From: Microcebus murinus
Lineage: Eukaryota > Chordata > Mammalia > Primates > Cheirogaleidae
Length of the DNA: 64,000 nucleotides
Direction of reading: 5' to 3'
Assembly: GCF_040939455.1 (NCBI RefSeq)
Contig: NC_134108.1
Location: forward strand, 13,235,501 to 13,299,500
The notes under the pieces were generated by a model. That model did no database searches. It saw nothing but the letters and a program-made list of their open reading frames with translations, and was not told where the DNA came from. The translations under genes and the position numbers were made by a program. Each line of letters opens with the position of its first letter. Within the stretch, counting starts at the first letter, position 1. This document shows positions 22,711 to 35,829 of the stretch, one piece after another.

Positions 22711-24190
22711 GTAAGGGGCAGAAATTTCAAGAATTTCTTTATAGTACACTTTTAAATTCAAATACCAACTTAACACACAATTCACTAAATGTCCATGGAT
22801 TTTTATTCGATTTTATAAAATGACAACAAAGAATAGAATGGATGTCTTTTATCCCAGTGTTTTCAAACAAGGCCATGCTATCTCAAGATGCTGTCTTCTT
22901 TATGTAGAAAGAAAAGACAAAGATACAGCTCTTTTTGTGATTTGATTTTCTGTTGGTGTTAGTATGCTTTACATGGTCAGTTGGGAATTCAGAGTTATTG
23001 CCAAATGTGCTGGTGCTGTCCTTCAATAATACCAATGCCAATACAACACTAGTGACAGTGCCTTGATAAGGTTGTCATGACAAAGCTGGACAAACAACTA
23101 TGTGCTATTGTCAAATAAGTAAACCAGTGGCATTTCCCAACTAGAAATCCCTTAGATAGCTAGAATGCCTTTAAGAAGAATTAGGCAATAGAATTAGGCA
23201 GAGACATGTAGTGCTGTGACAAGACTAATGGTTAATGGTGGTGTACAAACTAATCCTACATTCTTCTCTGGTGCTCTTACTCTAACAGCATATTGCTTTT
23301 GAGAAGAGAATTAACAGGGGAAATTTAAGATAATCCACAGGGGAACTACCAACTGTCAGTTTTCTTTAAGCATGTACATTTCTTGAAACAGAAAAATAAT
23401 CATCACCTATAGATATATGAAAATATTGTTTCTTTGTCATAATCTCAGTGATATCTCTCCTAGGCTTCAAATAAGTGCTTTTAGGATATAAAAATAACCA
23501 AATTTAAGAGAGTTTTCCTGTAGTTTTTGTCAAGAGAGCTTAAAAATAATGTCATAGCTCCAGTGTGAGTGGGGCATGCTTCCCATTTATTACTGATGGA
23601 TCCTACTTGTCATGCCAGAAAGAGCCTCATTAGATAAAAGAACAGGTCCTTGCTGAATGTATGGATCTGTTCCATAGGCTGAAAAATTATTTGCTTGCCT
23701 TTGTTCAACACTAAGGATCTCAGATTTAAGTTGTGCATCTTTACTTTCACACGTGCAACACAGAATATGCAGCTCCATTCCTCTGTCTATGTTTGTCTTT
23801 GTGGTTTGCTTGAGGGCAAGTGCCTCAATGACATACTCTGAATTGTTGGAAAGGAAACCCACAGGTCCCTTACAGAACTGTGAGGAAGAAAATGAGGTGA
23901 TAAAGCAGATTTTCCTTTGAGTCTGTTAAATGTGAAAATTCTCTGGATGGCATACATATTGACAATTAAAGAATGCTGTAAAGAGCAAATGTGAAAGAAC
24001 TCAAACAGAATCAGATTGTGTTCCTACAAACATTCTACTCTTCGTTCTGATCTTGTTTTGAATGGAAGTTCTTTTTTTAATTAAGGCAATGGTTAGTGGT
24101 GAGAGGAGAGTGAAGAGTATGGATGCTTCAGTGTTTTGTCCTGTTTTTAAGAGCACATGTGGTTTGTCTTAAGAAATGTGTGGAGTGGGG
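22711..24190 (+). other. SYNE1: SYNE1 intron 2, proximal part
   Basis: Begins with the GTAAGG donor. Unassigned intronic DNA follows. A 90-codon - strand frame at 23590-23862 has no recognisable domain. Confidence 0.5.
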
Positions 24191-24194
24191 CAAT

Positions 24195-24375
24195 GAGCTG
24201 GAGCCCCCACCTCATCCCTCACTAAGCCTGTGACAGTGGATGCCCTATGTCACACCTGTGCGTCTAAGTGCCCCATTTGTAAAATGTGGACTATTCCCAC
24301 TTACTTCCCTCTCAGGATTGTCGTGAAACTCAATGTGACAGTATACTAAAGGAGCTTTAAAAACTATAAATGCTG
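24195..24375 (+). repeat. MIR SINE
   Basis: Sense MIR: CCCCATTTGTAAAATGTGGA, CCTCTCAGGATTGTCGTGAA and a TTTAAAAACTATAAATGCTG tail match the second half of the element. The tRNA-like head is degraded. Confidence 0.65.
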
Positions 24376-27120
24376 TTATATGGTGAGCCATTCAAACAGT
24401 CATGGAAGAAAATTGGATGAGAAGGACTGGTGTTATAATTTGTTGCAAATTTTTTAATCATCCAGATTTTGGGAGAAATGTTAATGGTTTTCTATTTCAC
24501 AGAAGTAATTTTATTACATAATGAACTGACTATACTTATTGTATTACTGTTTTTCATTGTTATAAAAGAAAGAGTTATAACATGTCATAAGGTACCTGAC
24601 AAAGTTAGAACAATAAGCCATAAAATTCAGAAGAAGACAAAATTCCTGAGCACTAGATACTTATCGTTAACCTTTAAACATCAATCACTTCGTGTATGTA
24701 GGTTACTGCTGGCTACAAAATGTAAGGTCTTCAATGACACAAAGCACAATCTATCTAGCCTCACTAAGTGGAAACTTAGTGAAATGATAGGAAGTGAAAG
24801 TGATCTGGTAGGTTTGTCTGTTAACAAATTGATCTGCTGGGTTAATTCTGCTGATTCAGTTTGTGAGGTGTGGGTCTCCTGCTTTCAGTTTTCATTGTGC
24901 ATATTTACTGATGCTTTAAACCCAACTTGCCCAGACAGGAAAGACTTGTCTTCTATTAAGAGCATTTAGTAAACCTGCTTACCTGCTGGAACCTCCAGAC
25001 AAGGGACCAAGATCCCAATAAATGGAGGGCTGGTATTATTGCCCAGATAACTAAGAAAACATTGAGGAAAAATAAATTTCTATTAACTTAAAATCAAAGT
25101 TGCTATTTTCAAAGTTCAAATCCATAAGAACAATCTTTTGGAATCCCTTTTCTTTGCCTGGGTAGGTGATAAGTAACTAATGTTTTGGGGTTTGTTTTTT
25201 TCCCCTTTCTTGGATTTCATTGTCTTTTCAAATCCTCACTAAACTAACAAAGAGCATGGGAACTTTGAATAACAGCAACTTGGCTTTTCTCCTTTGCTTA
25301 TTTAGCTTACAACCATAATTGCTGGCTATTTTTCTGCTTTTAATTTTTATTTCTTGTGCTAGGAAATTAAAGAACAGACACAGATTGCTACATAATTTAG
25401 CTGCTACTGTAACAGTTCAATATTTCACCTTTGCCAATATTTGTGCTTGTTTGAGCATAATGTTTTAGGCTGAGATCCTGAATTATGGATGAGCAGTCAG
25501 ACTGCAATGCAGAGTTTGCTTTTAAGAATAATGAATGTTTCTATAACTTTAATCAATTTAAACATAACCTTAGAAGAAAATACAGGACAATGGTATCATA
25601 CAAAGGTATTAAAAAATAAAATGCACATAATTAATATACACATCTTCCACTTTTAAAAGCTAAGGGGATCTGTATAATGGCTGGCTTTTGGAGTCATTTT
25701 AGTTCATAGTCACATCTAAGAAAATAAATGGCTGAATTCTTCAGAATATAAATTTCAGTAAGATAGTGACAATTATTTTAAGCCTCTTTGTAATTTTTCA
25801 TAGAGCTGCTACATAACATTTGCTTAAAAAGTATTTGTTTACTGACTTTTATCAACTACATTTTTTGTTTGAAAATACCATATTAAACTTTATGTATTTT
25901 TAAATTAATATGCCAGTGTTGGTTAATGTGAGACAAGGTGACTGACATCAATGCAATCTTAAAGAGCAAGTGGTAAATGCCAGAAAAGATTCAAATAAGC
26001 ATGGTAAGGTATTATATAGAGACAGTTTTATAGAAAAGAATTTTTCACTGCAAGGTCAAAATTTTATTTTTAAATCTTGTGAATAGATTCAAAGAGAAAC
26101 AAATGAAAAAAGGGATAAGCATTTATCCTTGGAAATATATCTATAAAATTTGCTAACCATCCAATTCAAAATGATCACAGCTTCCTCTTAAAAAATTTTT
26201 ACGAGTGCTTTTAAACCTATTTTGGTTTAAGTATAATATTTCTTATAAGTCCATTACATTATAAAAGAAATCCTCAAACTAACAAAGGAGTTGACTGAAA
26301 AGTAGAATCAAATAATAATAAATAATTAATAAAAACATAATTTACTTCTAGTTTAGTATCATTAGGTATAAGAAAAACTTGAGAAAGGAAAAATTTGCCA
26401 TCTTATGAAGATTGAAACTTTTATAGTACTTTGAGAGATTAAGTTTTATACTTTATTACTTTGACTTAATGACCCTTCTTATTAAACCACAAAATACTCA
26501 AAAACCTATTTATTATATTTAGGCTGAAATTCCCTTTTGGATTTAATCTCTCCCTTTCCACATGACTGTTGTGTGAAAGTATCTCAAATTTACATAACAC
26601 AAAATGATGATTATTTCTTTATATTTTGGAACATCATAGTTAAATAAATATTTGATAAATAAATGAACAAATCATTCTCCCTAACTGAATGAATTAAATA
26701 TAAAATTAGTTAAGACAAATAAAAGCAAAGGAAGAAACCAACTAAATTGGGTCCTACTTTACCTGCCTTCTTTTTGGAAAACGTTTATCTGAATTTTGTT
26801 CTTAATCAAAAGTGGTTTTTGACCATAAAAATCACTGTAAAAATACATATCCTGCCTGAATGATGTATTTGTTGTTTTTATAAATAAATGTTTTAAGCAC
26901 ATTTTCCTTCCAAAATGTATATTATTAAATACATATTCATATTACTTTTAAATGTATAAAGGTATTTATATGTATTTGTGCAGTGCTCTTTTCTCCAAGC
27001 CTCTCTGTTTGCAGACCTATTTCATCCGTACTTTATGGAGAAAGTGCGTGAGGCCTTCAAGGTCTTCAATGGCTAAAATATTGGCTCTTAAATAGAAAAA
27101 GAAAACTGCTAAATAAAAAA
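24376..27120 (+). other. SYNE1: SYNE1 intron 2, AT-rich, no exon seen
   Basis: Strongly AT-rich intronic DNA without a named repeat that I can support. A 166-codon + strand frame at 24469-24969 uses a TTG start. It has no recognisable domain and no splice signals that I can connect to SYNE1, so I treat it as chance. Confidence 0.4.
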
Positions 27121-27131
27121 TAATGAAGTTT

Positions 27132-27473
27132 GGCTAGGCTCGGTGGCTCACGCCTGTATTCCTAGCACTCTGGGAGGCCAAGGCAGGAGGTTCATTTGAG
27201 TTTAGGAGTTCAAGACCATCCTGAGCAAGAGTGAGACCCCATCTCTGCTAAAAAAAAAAAAAAAAAAAAAATAGAAATTAGCTGGACAACTAAAAATATG
27301 TAGAAAAAAATAGCCAGGCATGGTGGTGCATGCCTGTAATCCCAGCTACTTGGGAGGCTGAAGCAGAAGGATTGCTTGAGCCCAGGAGTTTGAGGTTGCT
27401 ATTAGCTGGGCTAATGCCATGGCATTCTAGCCTAAGCAAGAGAGTGAGACTCTGTCTCAAAAAAAAAAAAAAA
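27132..27473 (+). repeat. Alu SINE, strepsirrhine type
   Basis: Full-length dimeric Alu: CGGTGGCTCACGCCTGTATT, AGGAGTTCAAGACCATCCTG, GAGCAAGAGTGAGACCCCAT, a middle A-run, GCCAGGCATGGTGGTGCATG and a terminal A-tail. The inter-monomer segment with TAGAAATTAGCTGGACAAC and AAAAATATGTAGAAAAAAA is typical of lemur and loris Alus and not of monkey or ape Alus. Flanking direct repeats TAATGAAGTTT (27121-27131) and TAGTGAAGTTT (27474-27484) mark the target site. Confidence 0.92.
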
Positions 27474-27579
27474 TAGTGAAGTTTTATAAATGCTGATGTG
27501 TGTCAACTAGTCAGATATATCAGGTCAATTCAAAAATCATATATGTCTCATAATGTAACATTAAGCGATGTAACATTAC

Positions 27580-28097
27580 TTCCTTGACCTCAGGATTAAA
27601 GTCTCAACTTCTTGGCTCGGCTTTCATATTCTAGCTCCATCTTAAATGTCTAGCATTTTTCCTCTAGCTCCCCTACATATCCTTCTATTTCAGCCAAATG
27701 ACACTATTTGCCATGCTCTGAAGGTCCCCCTACTCTCTGTCTTCTTCTGGGGCACCTTTAGGAATAAGCTCAAGTCACTGTTCCTAAAACTTTTCTTATT
27801 ATCTTCAGGGCCCAACTTAAATGCGGCCTTCTCAATGAAGGCTTTACCTCCAATACAATCAGAAATTCCTTCTCTTCCTTCTGAACTCCTCTAGCACTTC
27901 TGTAACACTATATGGCAATTATCTAAAGTTGCTTTGCATTATATTACATGTATTATATGTCTAATCCACTCACCCAGAGTATAAAAGCCTTGAGGGCAGG
28001 AATTGGGTCAGATTCACATTAGGGCCCTGCATATTGTCTAGCATAGTACATTTCATAATGTGAACTCTTCATAAGTATTTGTTGAGTGACTATAATG
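27580..28097 (+). repeat. L2 LINE, 3' end
   Basis: Sense L2: CTAGCTCCATCTTAAATG, GGCCCAACTTAAATGC, TCAATGAAGGCTTTACCTCC, TATAAAAGCCTTGAGGGCAG, TGTCTAGCATAGTAC and a final AAGTATTTGTTGAGTGA. An opposite-orientation L2 fragment follows directly. Confidence 0.75.
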
Positions 28098-28129
28098 TAA
28101 ATATTTAAAATCATATTGATTTGCACTGG

Positions 28130-28720
28130 TAGAAGCCAGGAAGCTAGTAATGAGGCTATTTTTGATGAGTCAGGAGACAGATAACAGTGGCTTGGACTAC
28201 TTATTAGCAGTGGATGGGGAGAGAGGTGGCAACATTCCAGATATATTTTGAAGGTAAGACCAAAATGATTTGCTGATGAATAAGAGGTGGTATATGAGAG
28301 AAGGGAATGAAAGTCAGCCCGTTCATTTTTTATTTTGAAACACAGAAAGACTACTGGGGAGAACAATGTTAAGGAGGAAAATCAAGTGCTTATTTTGGAT
28401 ATGTTAACATTTTAGATGCCTCATAGACCTCCAAGAAAGTAGTTGAATATTTTTATATGACTGTAGAGGTCAAGGCAGGAGATAAATTTGGAGAAAATAT
28501 TTGGAAGTCATCGGCACACAGAGAATATTTAAAGCTGTGGGATTGGTTGATGCCACCCAGGGTGCAAGGGTAGATATAAAAGAGAAGAGGTTTGAGAAGT
28601 AGAGCATTCAGCATTATGGGATGGTGGGGGTGGATGAGGAGACTCCCACATATGAGACAGGGAAGCTGCAACCCATGTGGTAGGAAGAAAGAAGAGAGAA
28701 GGAAGGTGTGGAAGCCAAAG
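28130..28720 (-). repeat. L2 LINE, internal part, minus strand
   Basis: Antisense internal L2: AGTAATGAGGCTATTTTTGA, CAGTGGCTTGGACTA, CTTATTTTGGATATGTTAAC, TTTAGATGCCTCATAGACC and GGAAGTCATCGGCACACAGA occur in the same order as in the 5335-7410 copy. Open frames on the - strand here are L2 remnants. Confidence 0.65.
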
Positions 28721-29832
28721 AAAGAGTGAGTTCAAGGAGAGAAGGATTAATAGTATTAATGCTGTTAATATTCTTTATATATACTTGTTTCCATATGTTT
28801 ATAGTATATAAAAGATTATGTGCATTTTATATATAAATATCAGGCCTGGGTAGGTGCAAATACATGTGATTATCATTTAAAATTATTTCTGGAGGAATAA
28901 AGAATGGCCCTGTGCATTTGCCCATGAGGATTTGCAAGGTTCTTAGAAGTTAATTGGATAAGAGAAGTTCCTTAATAATTTATTAAGTATAATTATATAT
29001 ACAATATGTAGAGCCCACTCAGAAATGAGCCCTAAGGATAAATTGTCCCTTTCTCAGGCCCTCATCGGTCTTCCGTTCTTGTGGAGTTGGGAGTCCTGCT
29101 ATGAGCTGACAGTGGTCCTCGTGAGAGTAGTGCTGCTGTTGGTGCCATTTTGGACACTTGTGTGTGACTGTCCCACCTCTCAGTGCGTTCCTTCCTTCCT
29201 TCTGTACCTCCTCCCCTCGGACAGCTCCACTTGCAACACTTGAGATTATTTCTCTAGACTCTTGCCAAATAACAAGACTAGTATTATTCTTGCTTGTGTT
29301 TTGGAGAAAAATCCTTATGGAGCCAATAACATTTAGTTTGCCTTGCTTGGTCATTGTTTAATTAGCTCTGTTAGAGCATGGTTTCATGAAAAGGAAAGAG
29401 AAAGTATGACATTATAGGTGTTTGTATTACCTCAGACTTGTAAAGACTCTGAGATTTCCTTTCCATCAAGACTGGGATGGTATCCTCCCCAAAAGTGATG
29501 TAACCGAATTAGGAAAACTGAATCTACATTTGGAAAAACTCTGTCAGTTGCTGTGCTGGTGGTTATTTAACCCTGTCTGTGTTGGATCAGACCTGGGGTC
29601 TTGGGTTGGCCTCTGTAAGAAGAATGAAGACCACCCAGGTGCCCATGAGCTTTAGAGTTCCATTAATGTATAATTTAAAGTAATAGATACTTACAAAGGG
29701 GATAAAAATCTAGGCTTTAAAGTTGATGTATAAATCCCTCATATATCTAAAGGGACTTACAAAACCAATTCACATCCAAAGTTGTTATTATTTTTATTTT
29801 CTTTTAAATTGGAGCTGATGAGGATATTGGCA

Positions 29833-29837
<5 letters not shown>

Positions 29838-29867
<30 letters not shown>
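29838..29867 (+). repeat. (GT)n microsatellite
   Basis: About 15 uninterrupted GT units after CACATTTT. Confidence 0.95.
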
Positions 29868-29869
<2 letters not shown>

Positions 29870-29891
29870 TTGTATGACAATCTGTAGTTCC

Positions 29892-29927
29892 CAATCTCTG
29901 TATGACAGCCAATCTCTGTATGACAGC
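29892..29927 (+). repeat. 18-bp perfect tandem duplication
   Basis: Two identical adjacent copies of CAATCTCTGTATGACAGC. Perfect identity in otherwise diverged intronic DNA suggests a recent slippage event. Confidence 0.95.
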
Positions 29928-30789
29928 CTATAGTTTAATTAAGCAATTATGAATCATAGGTATTCAGTTATCATGCACTCATTTATTTTAAATGGTTGAA
30001 AATTTTCTGCATAAGTATATATATGGCTTTGCTAGAATGCTAAAGATAGGCAATGATAATTTTCTATTTGTTTCTTCCCAAATAAATGAATGGAAACATT
30101 TGAGAGAAGTTGATGACTGCCCCAAAGAGATTCAGCATCAAATGACACATATATAATTTTAAATTATTTGAATATAGTGAAATTTGCCTCAGTATTTAAA
30201 ACATGGTTTCTATGGTTACTTATGTTCTTTATTTTTTTCTTCCATTACTTACAATGACCCCTTGGATCGAAAACAAACAATTCCTTCCTCTACTGATATT
30301 AATCTTTCATATTTAGTAAACACTGGTCTCCACCCACATTAAAAAGTTATATACTTAGAATTACACAATTAGCTCTGTTCCTTTGCTTCCTTTGTCCTCA
30401 CATATGTCACTGACACTTGGAATCCCTTTTATCTGTTTATTCTTTATTATACTGTTGACTTGTTTACTCACTTGGGAAGAATTTTGACATTTTTAGGACT
30501 TATCTTGGTGTTTTTTGTTGCTGTTGTTACTGCTGTTATTATTATTAGTTGCTTTTGTATTTGTTATATGTTACTGTTGGAAGTTATGAAGCACAGTGTT
30601 CATTTTGCCAAGAATTACACTAATCACCTGCTCGCGGCCTGCGTTTTCAACTCCTTTAATTTTCCAGGGGTTCTCACAGATTATCTCATTTTATCCAATT
30701 TTAGTTGAGATAAGCATTCGTTGCTTCAATATTCAACAGAAAAATTGGGAATTCTTATAACACATCCAGAAACCTGGGAGTTCAACTAG

Positions 30790-31330
30790 ACTGTACCCTC
30801 AGTATTGTAACAAGAGAGATCTGGCAAAACACAACTCTGTTTGCATCCCTTTCCCTATTTAAAAACCTATAAGGACTCGCCATAACTTTCAATATAAACT
30901 CATTATGGCAGAAAGGATCTTCATTATCTGACTCCTGTTAATCCTCCTATCTTCATATCTGTTCATCCTTCTCAAACGATGGTGATGGTGTTCTAGTCAC
31001 CCTGAGCCACTTCTAGATACTCTCAAGCTAACTTCAATCTCACTTCCCTGTTCTCTCTGCCTCTTGACTCTCCCAAACTTTAAATCTCAGCTCAAACATT
31101 GCCTCCTCTGTGAAGCCTTTCCTAATACCACCAGCTAGAGTGAGAGGATCCCTTATTTGTACTTGACTTTGAACATGTTTCTAGTAAAGTGTTGATTACA
31201 TCAGGCTGTAAGGACTTATTACTTTATCTCTGTGCCCCATTAGTATACTAGAACCTTGGGGGTAGAGGTCTTGTCTATTCAATTGTGGGTATTCAGTACT
31301 AAGCACAAGTAGGTAATTAGTTTATTCAAC
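30790..31330 (+). repeat. L2 LINE, 3' part
   Basis: Sense L2: GTTTGCATCCCTTTCCC, CATTATCTGACTCCTG, TCAGCTCAAACATTGCCTCC, TCTGTGAAGCCTTTCCTAAT and a degraded CTTGGGGGTAGAGGTCTTGT block near the 3' end. Confidence 0.7.
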
Positions 31331-33892
31331 TAACGTTTAGTAGGTATTCAGTTTATTCAATTGTACATCCCTGCATTTAACAAGTATTTATTGGGCATCT
31401 GCTGTGTCTTAGTGCTCTGAACACAAATGTGAACATGATTTATAGACTTTGTATCCTCATGGAGCTGTAGTCTACTAGAGTGACATGATAATTAACAAGA
31501 AATTTGTACCCTGGATGATAGATATAAGTAGGTATATGTTTCATGAGTAAATTAATGAATAAATAAATTTCCACAAAACTGACAGATATTTGAGTAAATT
31601 GACCAAGGTAACAGACTACTGGATAGCCTAAATTATTTTTATGTGGTCTTTTAATCTGTGAAAACATCTTACTCTTAAAAACCACAGGTCCCTAGTTTCA
31701 TACAGAGTAGTGTGGATGTTTAGATTAGAAGGAACATTATAGTTCATAATTTGATGTCCTAATTTTGCAGATGAAACAACAGGATTCTAGAACAGTAAAG
31801 TGATAAACCAAAGTTATAAGTAGATATTTGAGGGACCAATTTCTGAGAAAATTGAGGGGTAACTCGATCTTTATGCATTAGTGCACATTCTTTCAAGGTT
31901 GTTCTTTCACACAGCTGTTAGTGATCCTGGATCATTATGGATAGGAGGTAAGACTAGCCACATAATTTTTAGGGCACAGCACAAAACAAAAAATCATTAA
32001 GAATGATGAATATGCAGCAGGGCATAAAACCATGTGCAGGGCCCACCAGAGTTCAGGGCCCTGCGCAGCTACTCGGGTCATACACCCACGAAGCTAGTTC
32101 TGAGAGGAGATCAGACTTCAGAGAACTTGGGACCCTGAAGACTTTAGGGCTGTCATGAAAAAAGAAATTAAGAGGTAGGAAAGTATGAGGGAGAAGCAAA
32201 ACATCAAGGAGAGCCCTCAGCTGTTTCAAAATTGCATCTGGAATCGATCTCACATAAAAGGGAAGCAAGAGGAGGTCTTAACACTCCCTTGACCAGAACT
32301 GAAAACTAGTTATTCTGCACCATTAGCCAATCTCTCTATCAGTCAGATACACTAAGGACCTGGGAGCCTACCCATCACTTACAACTTTATCTTTCTGGGT
32401 TCAAAATAATTTATCATAAAAACAAATTCATGGTTATTTAGTGAGGTGAAGCTTGCCTATACATTTCTTCAAATGGAAAGATCATTTTGAATACTAATTA
32501 TTTTAATATGCAGTTTCCCACCAAAAACATTTAGGTCATACTGAATAATCATGATGAGAAACTAGCAATTACTCTTCTTATTTCTGGATGTATTCATGCT
32601 AATTATATCCCTTTAATTTCTCTGTCCCTACAATTAGTAGCATGATAGTCAAATTTATAAGAAATGTAATGCATGGCATAGAAAAAGATTTGTTGAAAAT
32701 TTCTGTCTCTGGACTTATCTTATTCAGTGAAGTTGTGAAAAATCCCTGGAGTACATAGCTCTTCTGTTTGCAAGTCAAAAGGTGTGAAAACATTTAGTTG
32801 AGAAAGTATTGCTATGTTAATAGATCTCATAGAGAGTCAGATATTCTGAGATCATTTTGTATTATGATACTTTTTTGATTATATAATTATTGTAGATGGA
32901 CATCTACATAATTAATTAATTGATTGATTAACGTGAAAGATGTTTATTTCAGACTGGAAATATGTGTTTACAAATAGCACTCTATACTAATAGCAGCACA
33001 CCTTCACTTTGATTTTATTTCTGTTTTTCTATGTCTCACCTGGGTGATAAAATGGCTCCATTCCAAAATAACAACTTCTACCATGATAATAATAATAATA
33101 GAATATTTCTTCCAATATATTTTAATGTTTTGTGTATTTTCTTCTCATGTTACTTTGTACTTTTAAAAAGAATAGTTTCATGACAACATTGAGTTTTGGA
33201 AATATCTTTATGAATTTAATATGATGATAGCAATAGATGCATAAAACTCCATTAAATATTTATAAATATTTCAAAGATGGCTAGTTATCTTTAAAATCTT
33301 ACTTTGGTAATTTAACATTACTATATAAGATGAGTATTTTGTAAATAATTTCCTAGGTGACACTTAATAGTTGAGATGTAAGTGATCCTGAAAGAGTTAT
33401 AGAATCTCACAATTTTAGATGGAAAAATCTTAAAAGATCAGCTTGTCTCACTCTGATTTTTAAAGATGAGTAATTGAGATTCTTAAAGATTGACTGGTAC
33501 AAAGTCATGCATTTAGTTAAGGCAAAATAGGACTAGATAGATCCTACATTGTCTTACCCTCTCCAGAACTATGAAATTGTGAGAATTTTTCACTTGTAAT
33601 AAAATTACATACTTCACTAAGAAACATTGTCTTTTTAGCTCTTTTCTGGGTTTGAAAGCAAGACTAATGTTATTGTGTGCTTAATTTATATACAATTATG
33701 AACTCCATATTTACCTGTAATTAGAGCTCTTACTACAAATAGTTGGAACTGTGAGGACATAGCCAATATCTTTTTCAATTTTGCAAAATAAGGTAAATGT
33801 TCGCTAAATATTTGTTGAGTGGATTAGATGAGCAAATTCACCTTTCCCACAGTGTGTCTTTGAAGAGCGAGAGAAAATAGAGATAGAGATGA

Positions 33893-33928
<36 letters not shown>

Positions 33929-35185
33929 TTTAGCTCATCATTTCAGTTTTTATCTGTTGCCTCAGGACTGTTGCAAACATTTCTCTATAGGTCCTGCTTG
34001 CTCATTGTAGTCACTTGAAGTAGGAAAAGCTAACTACTAAGTTAAAAAGTAAGAAAACCTTTTCCTTTGAAAACTTGGCCATATGATTGATTCATTTCAT
34101 TGCACTTATGTGATCTTTTGTTCATGAAATGTAGTGAGTGGCAATTCAGAAGATACTCCATTTCTACCACATATATAAACTGAACACCTTCTGTGATCCA
34201 GATACTGTTAAATGTAAAGGATCTAACTCTGAAACCAACAGCTGTGTCCTGGCCCTCAGGAACTTTAAAGTGATTGACCAGGTTGTAATCACAGTTTTGC
34301 CCTTGAAGAATTTTGCAATGAGAAGCTCTGGACAGAGGGCAGAGGACCCTTTGGAAGCTGTTTAGGTTCCTCCTGGGTGGGCTAATGTCAGGCAGCCCCC
34401 AGAGGCTCCCTGTCTACTGCTGTGCATGTTCTCCAGCTTGGGCATTGGCCCTTCCTCACTTTGATTCACATGCCAGGTTTTCGGAACTAGGCCACATTCT
34501 GACAGAACTGCCAATGAGCTCCCCTTCCTGCCACACTGCAGATGGCCATTAGGTTGTGGACGACAAACTGTGGCTTCTTCTCTCCAAGCACTGCCAAGCC
34601 ACAGACTGTGAATGTGGAAGGACAAACGCTGATCTCTTCCTTCCCTGCAGGGCATCCGTGGGGTACTTATACCACAGACTTGCAATGTTAACATGCTCTT
34701 CTTTATCCTAGGGAAAGTTGGCTTTGGTTCCATGTCCAAGACATTTAAGGAATAGTAACTTAATTATTACTTTCCTGAACTTAGTGTATTAACTTTGGCT
34801 TTGGGAACGTGTGGACTATTTAAATGGCATACTATGCTCATTTTATTGAAAACCAAGAATTGCTCTAATGAATACATAGAGCTCCAAGAAAAAGGAAAAG
34901 ATGACTTCTTCAATTAGTAAAAGCCCCAAGCCTTAATCACAACTATAAAGATATCTTTAAAGATCTGCATTTTGAAAAGTAACATTGTTTCTTTAAAGAA
35001 CCTTTTTGCCCAGAAAGCTACGTTCTGAGTTTTAACTGGAATTGGTTTTAATTGGCTCTGTTATTGATGCCTCAGGAATGAAGTTTTATAATGGAAATGT
35101 CAAATCAGCCTTAAATATGGGCCAACAGACTTAATACTGTAATGCATTTCTTCTTGGCAGAGCTACTTTACAATCAGCCTCATAT
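31331..35185 (+). other. SYNE1: SYNE1 intron 2, mostly unassigned
   Basis: AT-rich intronic DNA. Short MIR-like antisense remnants are suspected at about 31740-31835 (ATTTTGCAGATGAAACAACA) and 33405-33540, but both are too degraded for a firm call. A (GA)n tract lies at 33896-33924. A 125-codon - strand frame at 34362-34739 shows no recognisable domain. Confidence 0.4.
33896..33924 (+). repeat. (GA)n microsatellite
   Basis: About 14 GA units following GATGAGGGT. Confidence 0.95.
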
Positions 35186-35200
35186 TAATGTGAACTTTTA

Positions 35201-35367
35201 TTTTATTTATTTTTAATTTTATCAGAATATTATGGGGGTACAAATGTTTTGGTTTCGTGCATTGCTTTTTACTGCTTGAGTCAAAGTTATAAGTGTGCCC
35301 ATCACCCAGATAATGTACATTGTACCCCTTAGGTATGGTTTTACCCACCCTCCCATACCCCTCCCAC
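35201..35367 (-). mobile_element. 5'-truncated L1, minus strand, with target-site duplication
   Basis: About 167 bp of antisense L1 3' UTR. On the + strand it opens with a T-rich tail, then GAATATTATGGGGGTACAAA, TGCTTGAGTCAAAGTTATAA, GTGTGCCCATCACCCAGATA and a truncated end. It matches the 3' end of the copy at 44760. Direct repeats of 15 bp flank it with one mismatch: TAATGTGAACTTTTA (35186-35200) and TAATGTGAGCTTTTA (35368-35382). This is the signature of target-primed insertion with 5' truncation. Confidence 0.88.
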
Positions 35368-35829
35368 TAATGTGAGCTTTTATATGTTTGATAAAGATAA
35401 CTATTTCCTGTTACCCAAAATAGGTTCTGATGTAGGTCAGATTATTGATGCGGAACATTAGACACTCCCATTACATTTCAAGGACAATCAGTACTTTGAA
35501 GTACCAAGCAGCTTTTGTTTCTGTTTTACGAAAGGAAACATGAGTCCATTTTTTTTACTTCTTCATTGCTAGTTAGCTATTTAATAATTTAACATAGAAA
35601 ATGTGATGCCTAGAAAATATAGAGATTTCATCATTGCTTCTTTAGATGGGAAATAAGTCCAAATGGAAAACTGGTAATATTTTTGTATTTTAAGCAAAAA
35701 TATTCTTTGTGAAATATAGTGACTATTTTTTAGAATTCTATTAATGACATTAATCAATAAATTTAGTAGATAGGCATCTAAAATTTTTTTCAAAATTAAA
35801 ATAGCTTAATTTTCACAGATTATAGAGTA

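Larger units (their letters stand above)
28721..30785 (+). other. SYNE1: SYNE1 intron 2, no exon seen
   Basis: Unassigned intronic DNA with a (GT)n tract and an 18-bp tandem duplication (listed separately). The frames at 29019-29354 and 30460-30708 show no recognisable domain. Confidence 0.4.

Noticed and set aside
22611..22823. 70-codon frame treated as a complete small protein
   Set aside because: Its first in-frame ATG is the SYNE1 start at 22644, and the residues after 22710 are intron read-through past a GTAAGG donor.
24469..24969. 166-codon + strand frame
   Set aside because: It has a TTG start, no recognisable domain, AT-rich chance composition, and no link by splice signals to SYNE1.
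34362..34739. 125-codon - strand frame as a possible gene fragment
   Set aside because: No recognisable domain or splice context. It may be an unassigned repeat, but the evidence is too thin to call.
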